The position numbers and the translations under genes were made by a program. 5,477 bases of DNA from the NCBI GenBank assembly GCA_904420155.1, contig CAJFUH010000018.1, positions 1-5,477 on the forward strand, given 5' to 3'. The notes below the pieces were generated by a model, which did not search any database, was not told the DNA's origin, and saw only the letters and a list, made by a program, of their open reading frames with translations. The stretch is from an uncultured Clostridia bacterium. Its GTDB lineage: Bacteria > Bacillota > Clostridia > Oscillospirales > Acutalibacteraceae. This document shows positions 1 to 5,356 of the stretch, in pieces. Numbering within the stretch: the first letter of the stretch is position 1; every line of letters begins with the position of its first letter.

Positions 1-463
1 CGCTGGCTTTGTGAAGCAGGCGGATCAGTTCTTCCAGATCTTCTTCCCCCATGCGCTCGGCCACCTGATCCAAAAAACGGAAAAAAGTCCTTCCCACTTC
101 TTCTACCGTTTCTTCCCCATGTTTGGTCAGACGGATGTACACCTTGCGCCGGTCTGCCTTGGCGGGCACGCGCTCTACAATGTTCTTTTCTTCCAGCCCG
201 CTGAGAATTTGCGAAACGGCGGGCATAGAATTATGGGTAGCGCGGCTGAGGGAAGAAACCGTTACCCCCGGCGGGGGGACAAGCCCGCGCTCCTTCATTT
301 CCTGCAATTGCCGTTGCAAGCCTGCATAAATCGCATGAAGCATATACAGTTCACTGGTGCGTAAATAAGCGATAGGGCGAAACCCTGTACTGTTCCTTCG
401 CACTTCATGGAAAGCCTGCATAAGACGTTCGCCCGGACGATCCCGCGATTCTTCCATTTTCAC
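1..463 (-). CDS. MarR-family transcriptional regulator, 3' end cut by window edge
   Basis: This is a winged-helix DNA-binding repressor of the MarR type; 154 codons are visible and the C-terminal end runs off the left edge. From the start, an N-terminal dimerisation helix (about residues 10-60) leads into the helix-turn-helix (about 66-100), where VSSLSRATHNSMPAVSQIL contains the second and recognition helices. The wing follows with the family signature DRRKVYIRLT (104-113), then a long C-terminal dimerisation helix rich in Glu. The start is taken as GTG at 463-461 because AAGGAAGGA lies about 10 bases upstream; the ATG at 457-455, two codons later, is the alternative but sits about 16 bases from that site. 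An in-frame TGA lies just upstream. MarR proteins usually bind palindromes near their own promoter and are released by small ligands or oxidation; the ligand and targets cannot be read here. A downstream partner gene may lie outside the window. Confidence 0.9.
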   Translation of the reverse strand, partial: MKMEESRDRPGERLMQAFHEVRRNSTGFRPIAYLRTSELYMLHAIYAGLQRQLQEMKERGLVPPPGVTVSSLSRATHNSMPAVSQILSGLEEKNIVERVPAKADRRKVYIRLTKHGEETVEEVGRTFFRFLDQVAERMGEEDLEELIRLLHKAS

Positions 464-518
464 GCAGTCTCATTCCTTCCTTATTATTTTTGAAACATAA
501 TAGTTTACTCTTTTAATT

Positions 519-547
519 ATTATATTTTTAACTAGTTGCTTCGTCAA
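519..547 (-). promoter_or_regulatory. sigma-A promoter of the marR gene
   Basis: Read on the minus strand there is TTGACG (547-542), a 17-base spacer and a perfect TATAAT (524-519), which is very close to the housekeeping consensus. Transcription would begin near 512, giving a leader of about 49 bases before the GTG start. The spacer contains the 8-base palindrome AACTAGTT (530-537), and a weaker dyad with AAAC/GTTT arms (494-507) lies just downstream of the start point. Either could be an autoregulatory MarR site, but this is inference. Confidence 0.8.
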
Positions 548-552
548 TGTCC

Positions 553-806
553 CGTAAAAAAATTTCCCTATTGAAACAAATGATAAAAAGAAAGAAAAAA
601 AGAATGGTAACCCTGCACAATTCCTATTGCGACAAATCCCATATATCCTGTCACGTTTTGGGGAAGGCCCTGATGGGAGGACAAAGGGAACCATCTAAGA
701 GCATAATTTGCCCCGTTAGATAGGGAATGAACTGTGAATACTAATGATGGTTCTTTTCTAAAGAAAGTTGAAAAAAGGGAGAAGAAACAGGAATCCGGCA
801 GACACC
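553..806. other. Intergenic stretch with no convincing gene
   Basis: This is the centre of the 450-base gap between the divergent marR and glycosyltransferase genes. It is AT-rich at the left, with a purine-rich run around 571-605. The only structure I see is an inverted repeat at 684-695 and 746-757, twelve pairs including two G-U, enclosing 50 bases. Short open frames on both strands lack conserved protein character. I recognise no riboswitch or RNA family in it. Confidence 0.6.
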
Positions 807-852
807 TTGATTTTTAGGTAGGATAATGTTAGAATAATGAAAATCATATAAT
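807..852 (+). promoter_or_regulatory. Promoter(s) of the glycosyltransferase/DUF2304 operon
   Basis: TTGATT (807-812), a 17-base spacer and TAGAAT (830-835) form a good sigma-A promoter with a start near 842. A second, perfect TATAAT lies at 847-852 but has no good -35 at the right distance. Either gives a leader of about 55-72 bases. The second box overlaps the ATG at 851, which argues against that codon as the gene's start. Confidence 0.6.
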
Positions 853-913
853 GGGGTTTTTATGGAGTTATGCCCTCTATTTTATGAGAAAGAATGATAA
901 AGGAATGGGAACG

Positions 914-1609
914 ATGAACCAAGTCTTAGTGATTATTCCTGCTTATAATGAAGAGAAAAATATCGTCCGCGTGGTGGATAATCTCATCCAGCATTATCCG
1001 CAATATGATTATGTAGTCATCAACGATGGCTCCAAAGACCATACCGCCGCTGTCTGCCGGGAACATGGATACCGCCTTATCGACCTCCCGGTCAATCTGG
1101 GACTGGCGGGCGCTTTCCAGACCGGTCTGAAATACGCCGACCGGATGGGGTATCCCTATGCCATCCAGTTTGACGCCGACGGGCAGCATCGGCCGGAATT
1201 TATCGCGCCTATGCTGGAAGAAATCAAAAAAGGCAACGATATTGTCATCGCCTCCCGTTTTGTCACGGAGAAAAAGCCTTTTACCATGCGTATGGTGGGA
1301 AGCCACCTGATCTCCTTCGCCATGCGCCTGACCACCGGGAAACGCATCAAGGACCCCACCTCCGGCATGCGCATGTTTGACCGCACCATGATCCACGAAT
1401 TTGCCTCTAACATCAACTACGGCCCTGAACCGGATACGATCTCTTACCTGATGAAACATGGGGCTAAGGTGGCGGAAGTACAGGCCGCCATGGACGAGCG
1501 CATTGAGGGGAAAAGCTACCTCACCTTTTCCAAGTCCCTTTCGTATATGCTGAGAATGGGAATTTCCATCATGCTGGTGCAGTTGTTCCGCAAAAGATCA
1601 GTATCTTAA
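914..1609 (+). CDS. GT2 glycosyltransferase, polyprenyl-phosphate sugar synthase type
   Basis: This 231-residue family 2 glycosyltransferase (GT-A fold, DPM1/DPG-synthase-like group) is predicted to move a sugar from a nucleotide donor to a polyprenyl phosphate on the inner face of the membrane. Visible motifs are VIIPAYNEEKNI (6-17), VINDGSKDHT (35-44) for nucleotide binding, NLGLAGAFQTGL (61-72), the metal-binding D87-x-D89 in FDADGQH, IASRF (112-116), DPTSGMRMFD (147-156) and EPDTISYLM (172-180). It has no long C-terminal membrane segments; the end is an amphipathic stretch (about 207-227) with a basic tail that could touch the membrane. ATG 914 is chosen because AAGGA (900-904) lies 9 bases upstream and homology begins there; in-frame ATGs at 851, 884 and 905 are less likely. 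The DUF2304 gene follows after 31 bases. The sugar transferred cannot be read from the sequence. Confidence 0.9.
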   Translation: MNQVLVIIPAYNEEKNIVRVVDNLIQHYPQYDYVVINDGSKDHTAAVCREHGYRLIDLPVNLGLAGAFQTGLKYADRMGYPYAIQFDADGQHRPEFIAPMLEEIKKGNDIVIASRFVTEKKPFTMRMVGSHLISFAMRLTTGKRIKDPTSGMRMFDRTMIHEFASNINYGPEPDTISYLMKHGAKVAEVQAAMDERIEGKSYLTFSKSLSYMLRMGISIMLVQLFRKRSVS

Positions 1610-1640
1610 CCACGGATGCTATGGAGGAGGAAATGCCGTT

Positions 1641-2021
1641 ATGAGTATTGTATTGCGTGTTATTTTGATTATCGCTTCCCTTTTGACCATTCTGTACATG
1701 ATGCGGAAGATCCGCCAATCCAAGGTACAGATTGAAGATTCCATCTTTTGGGTGATTTTTTCCGTTATCCTGTTAGTTGTCAGCATCTTCCCAGGCTTGG
1801 CGGACTTTTTAACCCGTCTATTGGGTATCTATTCTACGGTAAACTTTGTATTTTTGCTCACTATCTTTATTCTGCTCATTAAGCTGTTCCTTATGACCAT
1901 ACGGGTTTCCCAGTTGGACAATAAAGTGCGGGAATTGACGGAACGCTTAGCGGTAGAACGGTCGATGGATAAAGAGAGGGCAAAAGAGGAAAAGTCCCCA
2001 GAAGGGGCAAAGGAAAAATAA
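1641..2021 (+). CDS. DUF2304-family small membrane protein, likely partner of the GT2 enzyme
   Basis: This is a 126-residue integral membrane protein. Hydrophobic helices lie at about residues 3-20, 35-53 and 66-88, with a basic loop (MRKIRQSK) after the first. A charged, heptad-like stretch from about 89 to 110 suggests a short coiled coil, and the tail is rich in Lys and Glu. GGAGGAGG (1623-1630) lies 10 bases before the ATG. Size, topology and position directly after a DPM1-like GT2 gene fit the DUF2304 family. As I recall, the streptococcal pair GacI/GacJ has this arrangement: GacI makes undecaprenyl-phosphate GlcNAc and the small membrane protein GacJ boosts its activity. By analogy this protein probably anchors or activates the upstream enzyme, which lacks its own membrane helices. 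The operon ends at the terminator 22 bases downstream. Confidence 0.85.
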   Translation: MSIVLRVILIIASLLTILYMMRKIRQSKVQIEDSIFWVIFSVILLVVSIFPGLADFLTRLLGIYSTVNFVFLLTIFILLIKLFLMTIRVSQLDNKVRELTERLAVERSMDKERAKEEKSPEGAKEK

Positions 2022-2042
2022 AGCCTACCGCTTTATAAAAAT

Positions 2043-2095
2043 AAAAGGCTTTCGGCTGGGAGCAATGCTCCCTCTCCGAAAGCCTTTTCTCTTTT
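2043..2095. terminator. Bidirectional intrinsic terminator between converging genes
   Basis: AAAAGGCTTTCGG (2043-2055) pairs perfectly with CCGAAAGCCTTTT (2076-2088), and an inner stem GGGAGC (2058-2063) pairs with GCTCCC (2067-2072) around an AAT loop. The plus strand runs into TTTTCTCTTTT, and the minus strand leaves the stem into CCTTTTATTTT, so it can stop both the GT2/DUF2304 operon and the converging ybaK gene. Confidence 0.9.
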
Positions 2096-2102
2096 ATGGG
2101 GG

Positions 2103-2570
2103 TTACCGGGGTTTACAAACATCGATCCATCCCAAGCTGCCGGAATACTGTTCCAACTGGGAAGGGGTCAATTGGATGGCGCTGTTGCTGCTGCCGCAGG
2201 CCGGATAAACCGTATCAAAACGCTGGAGGGAAATATCCAGATAAACTTTGACGCCCTCGTTGACTCCAAAGGGGCAAACGCCCCCTACCGCATGGCCCAC
2301 CATTTCTACCGCCTGCTCCGGCGTAAGCATTTTAGCCTTTGTATGAAACTGGGCCTTGAATTTGGCGTTGTCAATTTTCATATCCCCGGCGGCCACCACT
2401 AAAACAGCTTGTCCCTCCACCAGAAAAGAAAGGGTTTTGGCGATACGCCCGGGTTCGCAATCTAATGCTTGCGCAGCCAGTTCCACGGTTGCAGAAGAAG
2501 AATCAAACTCTAAAATCTGGTCTTGTATCCCCCATTGCTGTAAATATGCCCTCGCTTGTTCAATTCCCAC
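2103..2570 (-). CDS. YbaK/EbsC-family aminoacyl-tRNA deacylase
   Basis: This 155-residue protein is a stand-alone relative of the prolyl-tRNA synthetase editing domain; family members hydrolyse wrongly charged tRNAs such as Cys-tRNA(Pro) or Ala-tRNA(Pro) in the cytoplasm. The whole protein matches the Firmicute YbaK/EbsC pattern: SSATVELAAQAL (25-36), RIAKTLSF (42-49) with K45 at the conserved lysine of the family, GDMKIDNAKFK (62-72), the hallmark GHAVGGVCPFG (92-102) and VYPACGSSNSAI (121-132). GTG at 2570-2568 is chosen because AGGAG lies 10 bases upstream, the homology begins there, and a promoter sits just beyond. The frame stays open further upstream, but that extension overlaps the promoter and the opposite-strand regulator and is not real. 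Which tRNA it edits cannot be told from sequence alone. Confidence 0.92.
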   Translation of the reverse strand: MGIEQARAYLQQWGIQDQILEFDSSSATVELAAQALDCEPGRIAKTLSFLVEGQAVLVVAAGDMKIDNAKFKAQFHTKAKMLTPEQAVEMVGHAVGGVCPFGVNEGVKVYLDISLQRFDTVYPACGSSNSAIQLTPSQLEQYSGSLGWIDVCKPR

Positions 2571-2605
2571 GAGATATCCACTCCTGTTCCAAATTTGATA
2601 ATAGT

Positions 2606-2634
2606 ATTGTACCCCTTCGCCCCTGGGGATGCAA
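2606..2634 (-). promoter_or_regulatory. Promoter of the ybaK-like gene
   Basis: On the minus strand TTGCAT (2634-2629), a 17-base spacer and TACAAT (2611-2606) form a good sigma-A promoter with transcription starting near 2599, about 29 bases before the GTG start. The spacer contains the small perfect palindrome CCCCTGGGG (2620-2628), a possible but unproven protein-binding site. Confidence 0.75.
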
Positions 2635-2698
2635 GCCAATGGAAACATGGCCGGAAAGGATATATCCAAGATATTTCTGACGATTGTCCAAATACGCC

Positions 2699-2715
2699 TT
2701 TTCCCGCCGGGAAAA
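2699..2715. promoter_or_regulatory. Perfect 17-base palindrome upstream of the Crp/Fnr gene, candidate operator
   Basis: TTTTCCCG, a single central C, and CGGGAAAA form a perfect dyad. With only one central base it is better suited to binding a dimeric protein than to forming an RNA hairpin. It lies 51 bases before the Crp/Fnr start codon, just upstream of the -10-like TATAGT (2722-2727), and covers the place a -35 would occupy. Self-regulation by the Crp/Fnr protein is the simplest reading but is inference; the sequence does not match the classic CRP or FNR boxes. Confidence 0.5.
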
Positions 2716-2721
2716 ATCCAG

Positions 2722-2747
2722 TATAGTAATGGAAGGGAAACTATAAA
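2722..2747 (+). promoter_or_regulatory. Tentative promoter region of the Crp/Fnr gene
   Basis: Two -10-like boxes are present, TATAGT (2722-2727) and TATAAA (2742-2747). Neither has a good -35 about 17 bases upstream; for the first the spot reads TTTTCC, inside the palindrome. A weak -35 would fit a promoter controlled by a bound regulator. I cannot choose between the boxes. Confidence 0.4.
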
Positions 2748-2766
2748 TTCCAATAGGGGGATGTAT

Positions 2767-3441
2767 ATGAAACAGTACCAGGATATCCTGAAAAAAAGCC
2801 CGTTGTTCCTGGGATTGACAGACGATGAACGCTCCCAGGCCCTTTCCGCGCTCCGGGCCCGGGTACAGAAGGCCCCTAAGAACGCGGTACTGTTGCTGGC
2901 CGGACAGGCAGTGAAAGATATCGGGATCCTGTTAGAAGGGCGCGCCCAGATCATCCGGGAAGAATACACAGGGGAACGGAATATCCTGGCGGACCTGGTC
3001 CCTGGGGAATTGTTTGCGGAGGCGTTTGCCTGCGCTTCCCTGCAACAGGCGGAAGACTGCCCTATCCCTGTAACCGTAATCGCTACGGCGGAAAGCTCGG
3101 TCCTGTGGATCCCTTGCGGCCGCCTGACCGTCATGGATGCTGAAGGGGACGTCACCCACGGAAAACTGGCGGGCAACCTCATGCGGGTACTTGCAAACAA
3201 AAATTTATTACTAAACCGAAAGATCGGATACCTTTCCCAGCGTTCCACCCGGGAAAAACTGTTGGCGTATCTTTCCGATCAAGCAGCGATGCAGGGGAGC
3301 CGGGAATTTACCATCCCTTTTAACCGGCAGGAACTGGCGGACTACCTATGCGTGGAGCGCAGCGCCATGTCCGCCACGCTGGGAAAGCTCCGGGAGGAAG
3401 GTATTTTGACCTTTCGGAAAAATTTCTTTCACCTGCTGTAA
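2767..3441 (+). CDS. Crp/Fnr-family transcriptional regulator
   Basis: This 224-residue protein has a cyclic-nucleotide-binding-type beta-barrel (about residues 10-120), a dimer helix (about 130-155, NLMRVLANKNLLLNRKI) and a C-terminal winged helix (about 158-224, with STREKLLAYL and FNRQELADYLCVERSAMSA). The pocket segment PGELFAEAFACASL (79-92) lacks the Arg-Ser pair CRP uses for cAMP, and there is no FNR-type N-terminal cysteine cluster, so the signal is neither cAMP nor an FNR iron-sulphur cluster. Cysteines lie at 89, 98, 117 and 195. Aligned by eye with FNR, the E-S-R contact residues of the recognition helix become S-S-A, so the DNA target should differ. ATG 2767 is chosen because AGGGGG ends 6 bases upstream; the ATG at 2761 abuts that site. 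The gene is divergent from ybaK. Many clostridial relatives sense redox or nitrosative stress, but the target here is unknown. Confidence 0.9.
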   Translation: MKQYQDILKKSPLFLGLTDDERSQALSALRARVQKAPKNAVLLLAGQAVKDIGILLEGRAQIIREEYTGERNILADLVPGELFAEAFACASLQQAEDCPIPVTVIATAESSVLWIPCGRLTVMDAEGDVTHGKLAGNLMRVLANKNLLLNRKIGYLSQRSTREKLLAYLSDQAAMQGSREFTIPFNRQELADYLCVERSAMSATLGKLREEGILTFRKNFFHLL

Positions 3442-3484
3442 GAAAACAGCGCGTCCTTGCCGGACTTGACATGATAAGCCTATG

Positions 3485-3521
3485 AAGGGGCGCTTTGCAG
3501 AACAGCTGCAAAGCGCCCCTT
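3485..3521. terminator. Strong hairpin between converging genes, probable terminator
   Basis: A perfect 16-bp stem (3485-3500 with 3506-3521) encloses the loop AACAG; the core pairing is GGGGCGCTTTGCAG with its complement. It lies 44 bases past the Crp/Fnr stop and 18 bases past the ade stop, so it can serve both converging genes. The T tract is short on both sides (TTTCAT on plus, TTCATA on minus), so its efficiency as an intrinsic terminator is uncertain; it may also act as a 3'-end stabiliser. Confidence 0.75.
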
Positions 3522-3538
3522 TCATCAATAAAACCGGG

Positions 3539-5206
3539 TTATACTTCTACCACGCCCATATCGGTGATGCGAATTTCCGGGATAACGGGAAGGGCCAGGA
3601 AACTTAGGGCGATAAAGGGATCGATACCGGGATTTACCCCCATGGAATAAGCGCACCGGGTCAGCTCCTGGATCTTTTCCGTAAGCGGTTCTACATCTAA
3701 ATCGGACATAAGGCCGCCAATGGGAAGCGGTAACGTAGCCATTACCCGGCCGTTTTGTACCAAGGTGTATCCCCCCTGTACCCGTTCCAGCTCCTGAACC
3801 GCCAGGAGCATATCCTCGTCGCTATCGCCGGCCACCAAAAGGTTGTGAGAATCGTGGGCCACCGTAGTGGCAATGGCCCCATGGCGCAGCCCGTACTGGG
3901 CCAGAAGGCCCAGCCCCATTCGGCCTGTGGCATGGTGGCGCTCCAAAACAGCGATTTTCAACAGGCTTCCTTCTGTAAGGCCCTGAGACACTTCATCCTG
4001 TGTCAATATCCCTTTTCGGGTGAGAATCTGCCTGGGAACCATATGGATGACCGGATAGCAATCCTGTTCCGGCAGGGCGAAGCAATCCGGGGAAATGCCC
4101 CCCAGATGGACGGAATGCAAGATCCGCTCCGGGACCGGAGGCATGGGAGGACGCAGGGAAAGATCCCGATAAGGCACTCCGCCCACATAGACGTCTGACA
4201 CAGATACCTGTTTCAAATCTTCCAGGATCACCAGATCCGCCCGGTAGCCCGGCGCGATAGCCCCTATATCCCGCAGGCCGTAGATACGGGCCGCCTGTAT
4301 GGTGGCTAACTGGTAAGCGGTAACGGGAGGCATTCCCAGCTCGATGGCCCGCCGGATGTGGCAGCGGATGGTACCTTCCCGGTGGATATCCAATAAGTGC
4401 TTGTCGTCGGTGCAAAAGGCCAGCCGGGAGGTATCCAACCCTTCCCGCAAAACGCCCTCCATGATAGCGTCCAGGTTCTTGGAACCGCTCCCCTCCCGGA
4501 TCAGTACATACAATCCGGCGCGGAGCTTTTCCCGGGCTTCTTCAAAAGAGACGCTCTCATGGTCGGTCTGGATACCCGCCGCCGCGTAAGGCTGTAGCAA
4601 TTCCTGAGGCACAGAAGGAAGATGCCCGTCCAGCACCTTATGCCGGTACAGGGAGAGCTTTTCCAAAATATCGGGATCGCATTGGGAGACCCCATAAAAA
4701 TCCATCATTTCCCCCAGGCCGGTCACGCGGGGATGTTGGGTAAAGCAGGCGAGATCCCGCGCCTTCAGTACGCTTCCGGCATGCTCCAAAGGGGTAGCCG
4801 GCACGCAGGAGGGGATCTGCACAAAATAGTGGAGCGGAAGGTTTTCCGAGCGGTCCAGCATAAACTGGATCCCCTCATTCCCCGCTACATTGGCGATTTC
4901 ATGGGGATCTGTCACGACGGCGGTAACGCCGAAGCGCAGCTCCTCCTGGCAATAGAGTTCCGGCAGGGCCATAGAGGATTCCACATGGCAATGGGCGTTG
5001 ATAAAGCCGGGGGAAACATAACGCCCCTGCAAATCCACGGTATGGGGGCCGTCATATCGTCCCACTCCGGCGATATAGCCGTCGCACACCGCGATATCGC
5101 CCGTAAGCAGCTCGCCGGTCAGCACTTGGATGACGGTGGCGTTTTTGAGCACCAGATCCGGTTCTTTCTTTCCCAATGCGGTTTTTATCAGATTCTGCCG
5201 ATTCAT
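3539..5206 (-). CDS. ade: Adenine deaminase
   Basis: This 555-residue cytoplasmic enzyme of the amidohydrolase superfamily converts adenine to hypoxanthine and ammonia (EC 3.5.4.2) in purine salvage. It is full length. An N-terminal beta-sandwich strip (about 1-65) leads into the metal-binding barrel: GFINAHCHVESSM (67-79, metal ligands H72 and H74), VTDPHEIANVAG (98-109), GEMMDF (165-170), H195 in DGHLPS, TDHES (214-218) and FCTDDKHL (264-271). GAIAPGYRADLVIL (315-328) closes the sandwich. The C-terminal adenine deaminase domain (about 390-555) carries TTVAHDSHNLLVAG (447-460) and GGLMSDLDVE (497-506). The ATG is preceded by AAGGAAGG with a 6-base gap. One oddity is HLPS at 195-198, where I recall HAPG in many homologues. 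The 150-base leader region shows no purine-riboswitch core and no convincing promoter. Confidence 0.95.
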   Translation of the reverse strand: MNRQNLIKTALGKKEPDLVLKNATVIQVLTGELLTGDIAVCDGYIAGVGRYDGPHTVDLQGRYVSPGFINAHCHVESSMALPELYCQEELRFGVTAVVTDPHEIANVAGNEGIQFMLDRSENLPLHYFVQIPSCVPATPLEHAGSVLKARDLACFTQHPRVTGLGEMMDFYGVSQCDPDILEKLSLYRHKVLDGHLPSVPQELLQPYAAAGIQTDHESVSFEEAREKLRAGLYVLIREGSGSKNLDAIMEGVLREGLDTSRLAFCTDDKHLLDIHREGTIRCHIRRAIELGMPPVTAYQLATIQAARIYGLRDIGAIAPGYRADLVILEDLKQVSVSDVYVGGVPYRDLSLRPPMPPVPERILHSVHLGGISPDCFALPEQDCYPVIHMVPRQILTRKGILTQDEVSQGLTEGSLLKIAVLERHHATGRMGLGLLAQYGLRHGAIATTVAHDSHNLLVAGDSDEDMLLAVQELERVQGGYTLVQNGRVMATLPLPIGGLMSDLDVEPLTEKIQELTRCAYSMGVNPGIDPFIALSFLALPVIPEIRITDMGVVEV

Positions 5207-5356
5207 ATTGCACCTTCCTTTTTCAGATTGTTTAGGCAGTTGTTTTCTAGCTCCCTTTTGCTTTTTGTGTTTCCATCACTTCATTTTTCAAACTTTTTGG
5301 TAAAACGGCCTGGCTAGGGAACCTCTATACGGAACAACATAACAATACAGGAAATT
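5207..5356 (-). other. Leader region of ade, no clear promoter or riboswitch
   Basis: These 150 bases separate the end of the upstream gene from ade. The ribosome binding site sits next to the ade start. I looked for the purine-riboswitch core often found before purine genes in Firmicutes and did not find its conserved junction segments. A TATAGA box (5322-5327 read on minus) has no good -35. There is no obvious terminator after the upstream gene, so read-through into ade is possible. Confidence 0.4.

Noticed and set aside
627..640. Spo0A-box-like sequence (TTTGTCGCA on the minus strand)
   Set aside because: It has one mismatch in the core and is far from the mapped promoters; such matches are expected by chance.
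568..642. Tiny hydrophobic minus-strand frame of 24 residues with a possible AGG site 5 bases before its ATG
   Set aside because: It is too short, its tail comes from a poly-purine run, and I recognise no small-protein family; kept only as a curiosity.
470..694. Open frame of 74 codons on the minus strand upstream of marR
   Set aside because: It has no ribosome binding site, runs through the strong marR promoter, and its sequence is low-complexity Phe/Lys from AT-rich DNA.
862..897. Possible 11-residue leader peptide before the glycosyltransferase
   Set aside because: Its ribosome site is weak and there is no attenuator hairpin between it and the gene, so chance is likely.
851..913. N-terminal extension of the glycosyltransferase from ATG 851
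   Set aside because: That ATG has no ribosome binding site and overlaps a TATAAT box; ATG 914 has a well-spaced site and matches where the GT2 fold begins.
926..1459. Minus-strand open frame opposite the glycosyltransferase
   Set aside because: It is a shadow frame of a conserved GT2 gene, with no recognisable protein motifs.
2629..2766. Upstream extension of the Crp/Fnr frame
   Set aside because: It covers the divergent promoters and palindromes; the AGGGGG site points to ATG 2767, where the family homology begins.
2571..3248. Long minus-strand extension of the ybaK frame
   Set aside because: It crosses the ybaK promoter and lies antisense to the Crp/Fnr gene; its sequence has no family character.
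4622..5317. Plus-strand open frame of 231 codons opposite ade
   Set aside because: It is the antisense shadow of the strongly conserved ade gene and extends into AT-rich non-coding DNA.
5207..5356. Purine riboswitch before ade
   Set aside because: The conserved three-way-junction segments and the two kissing loops are not present in these 150 bases.
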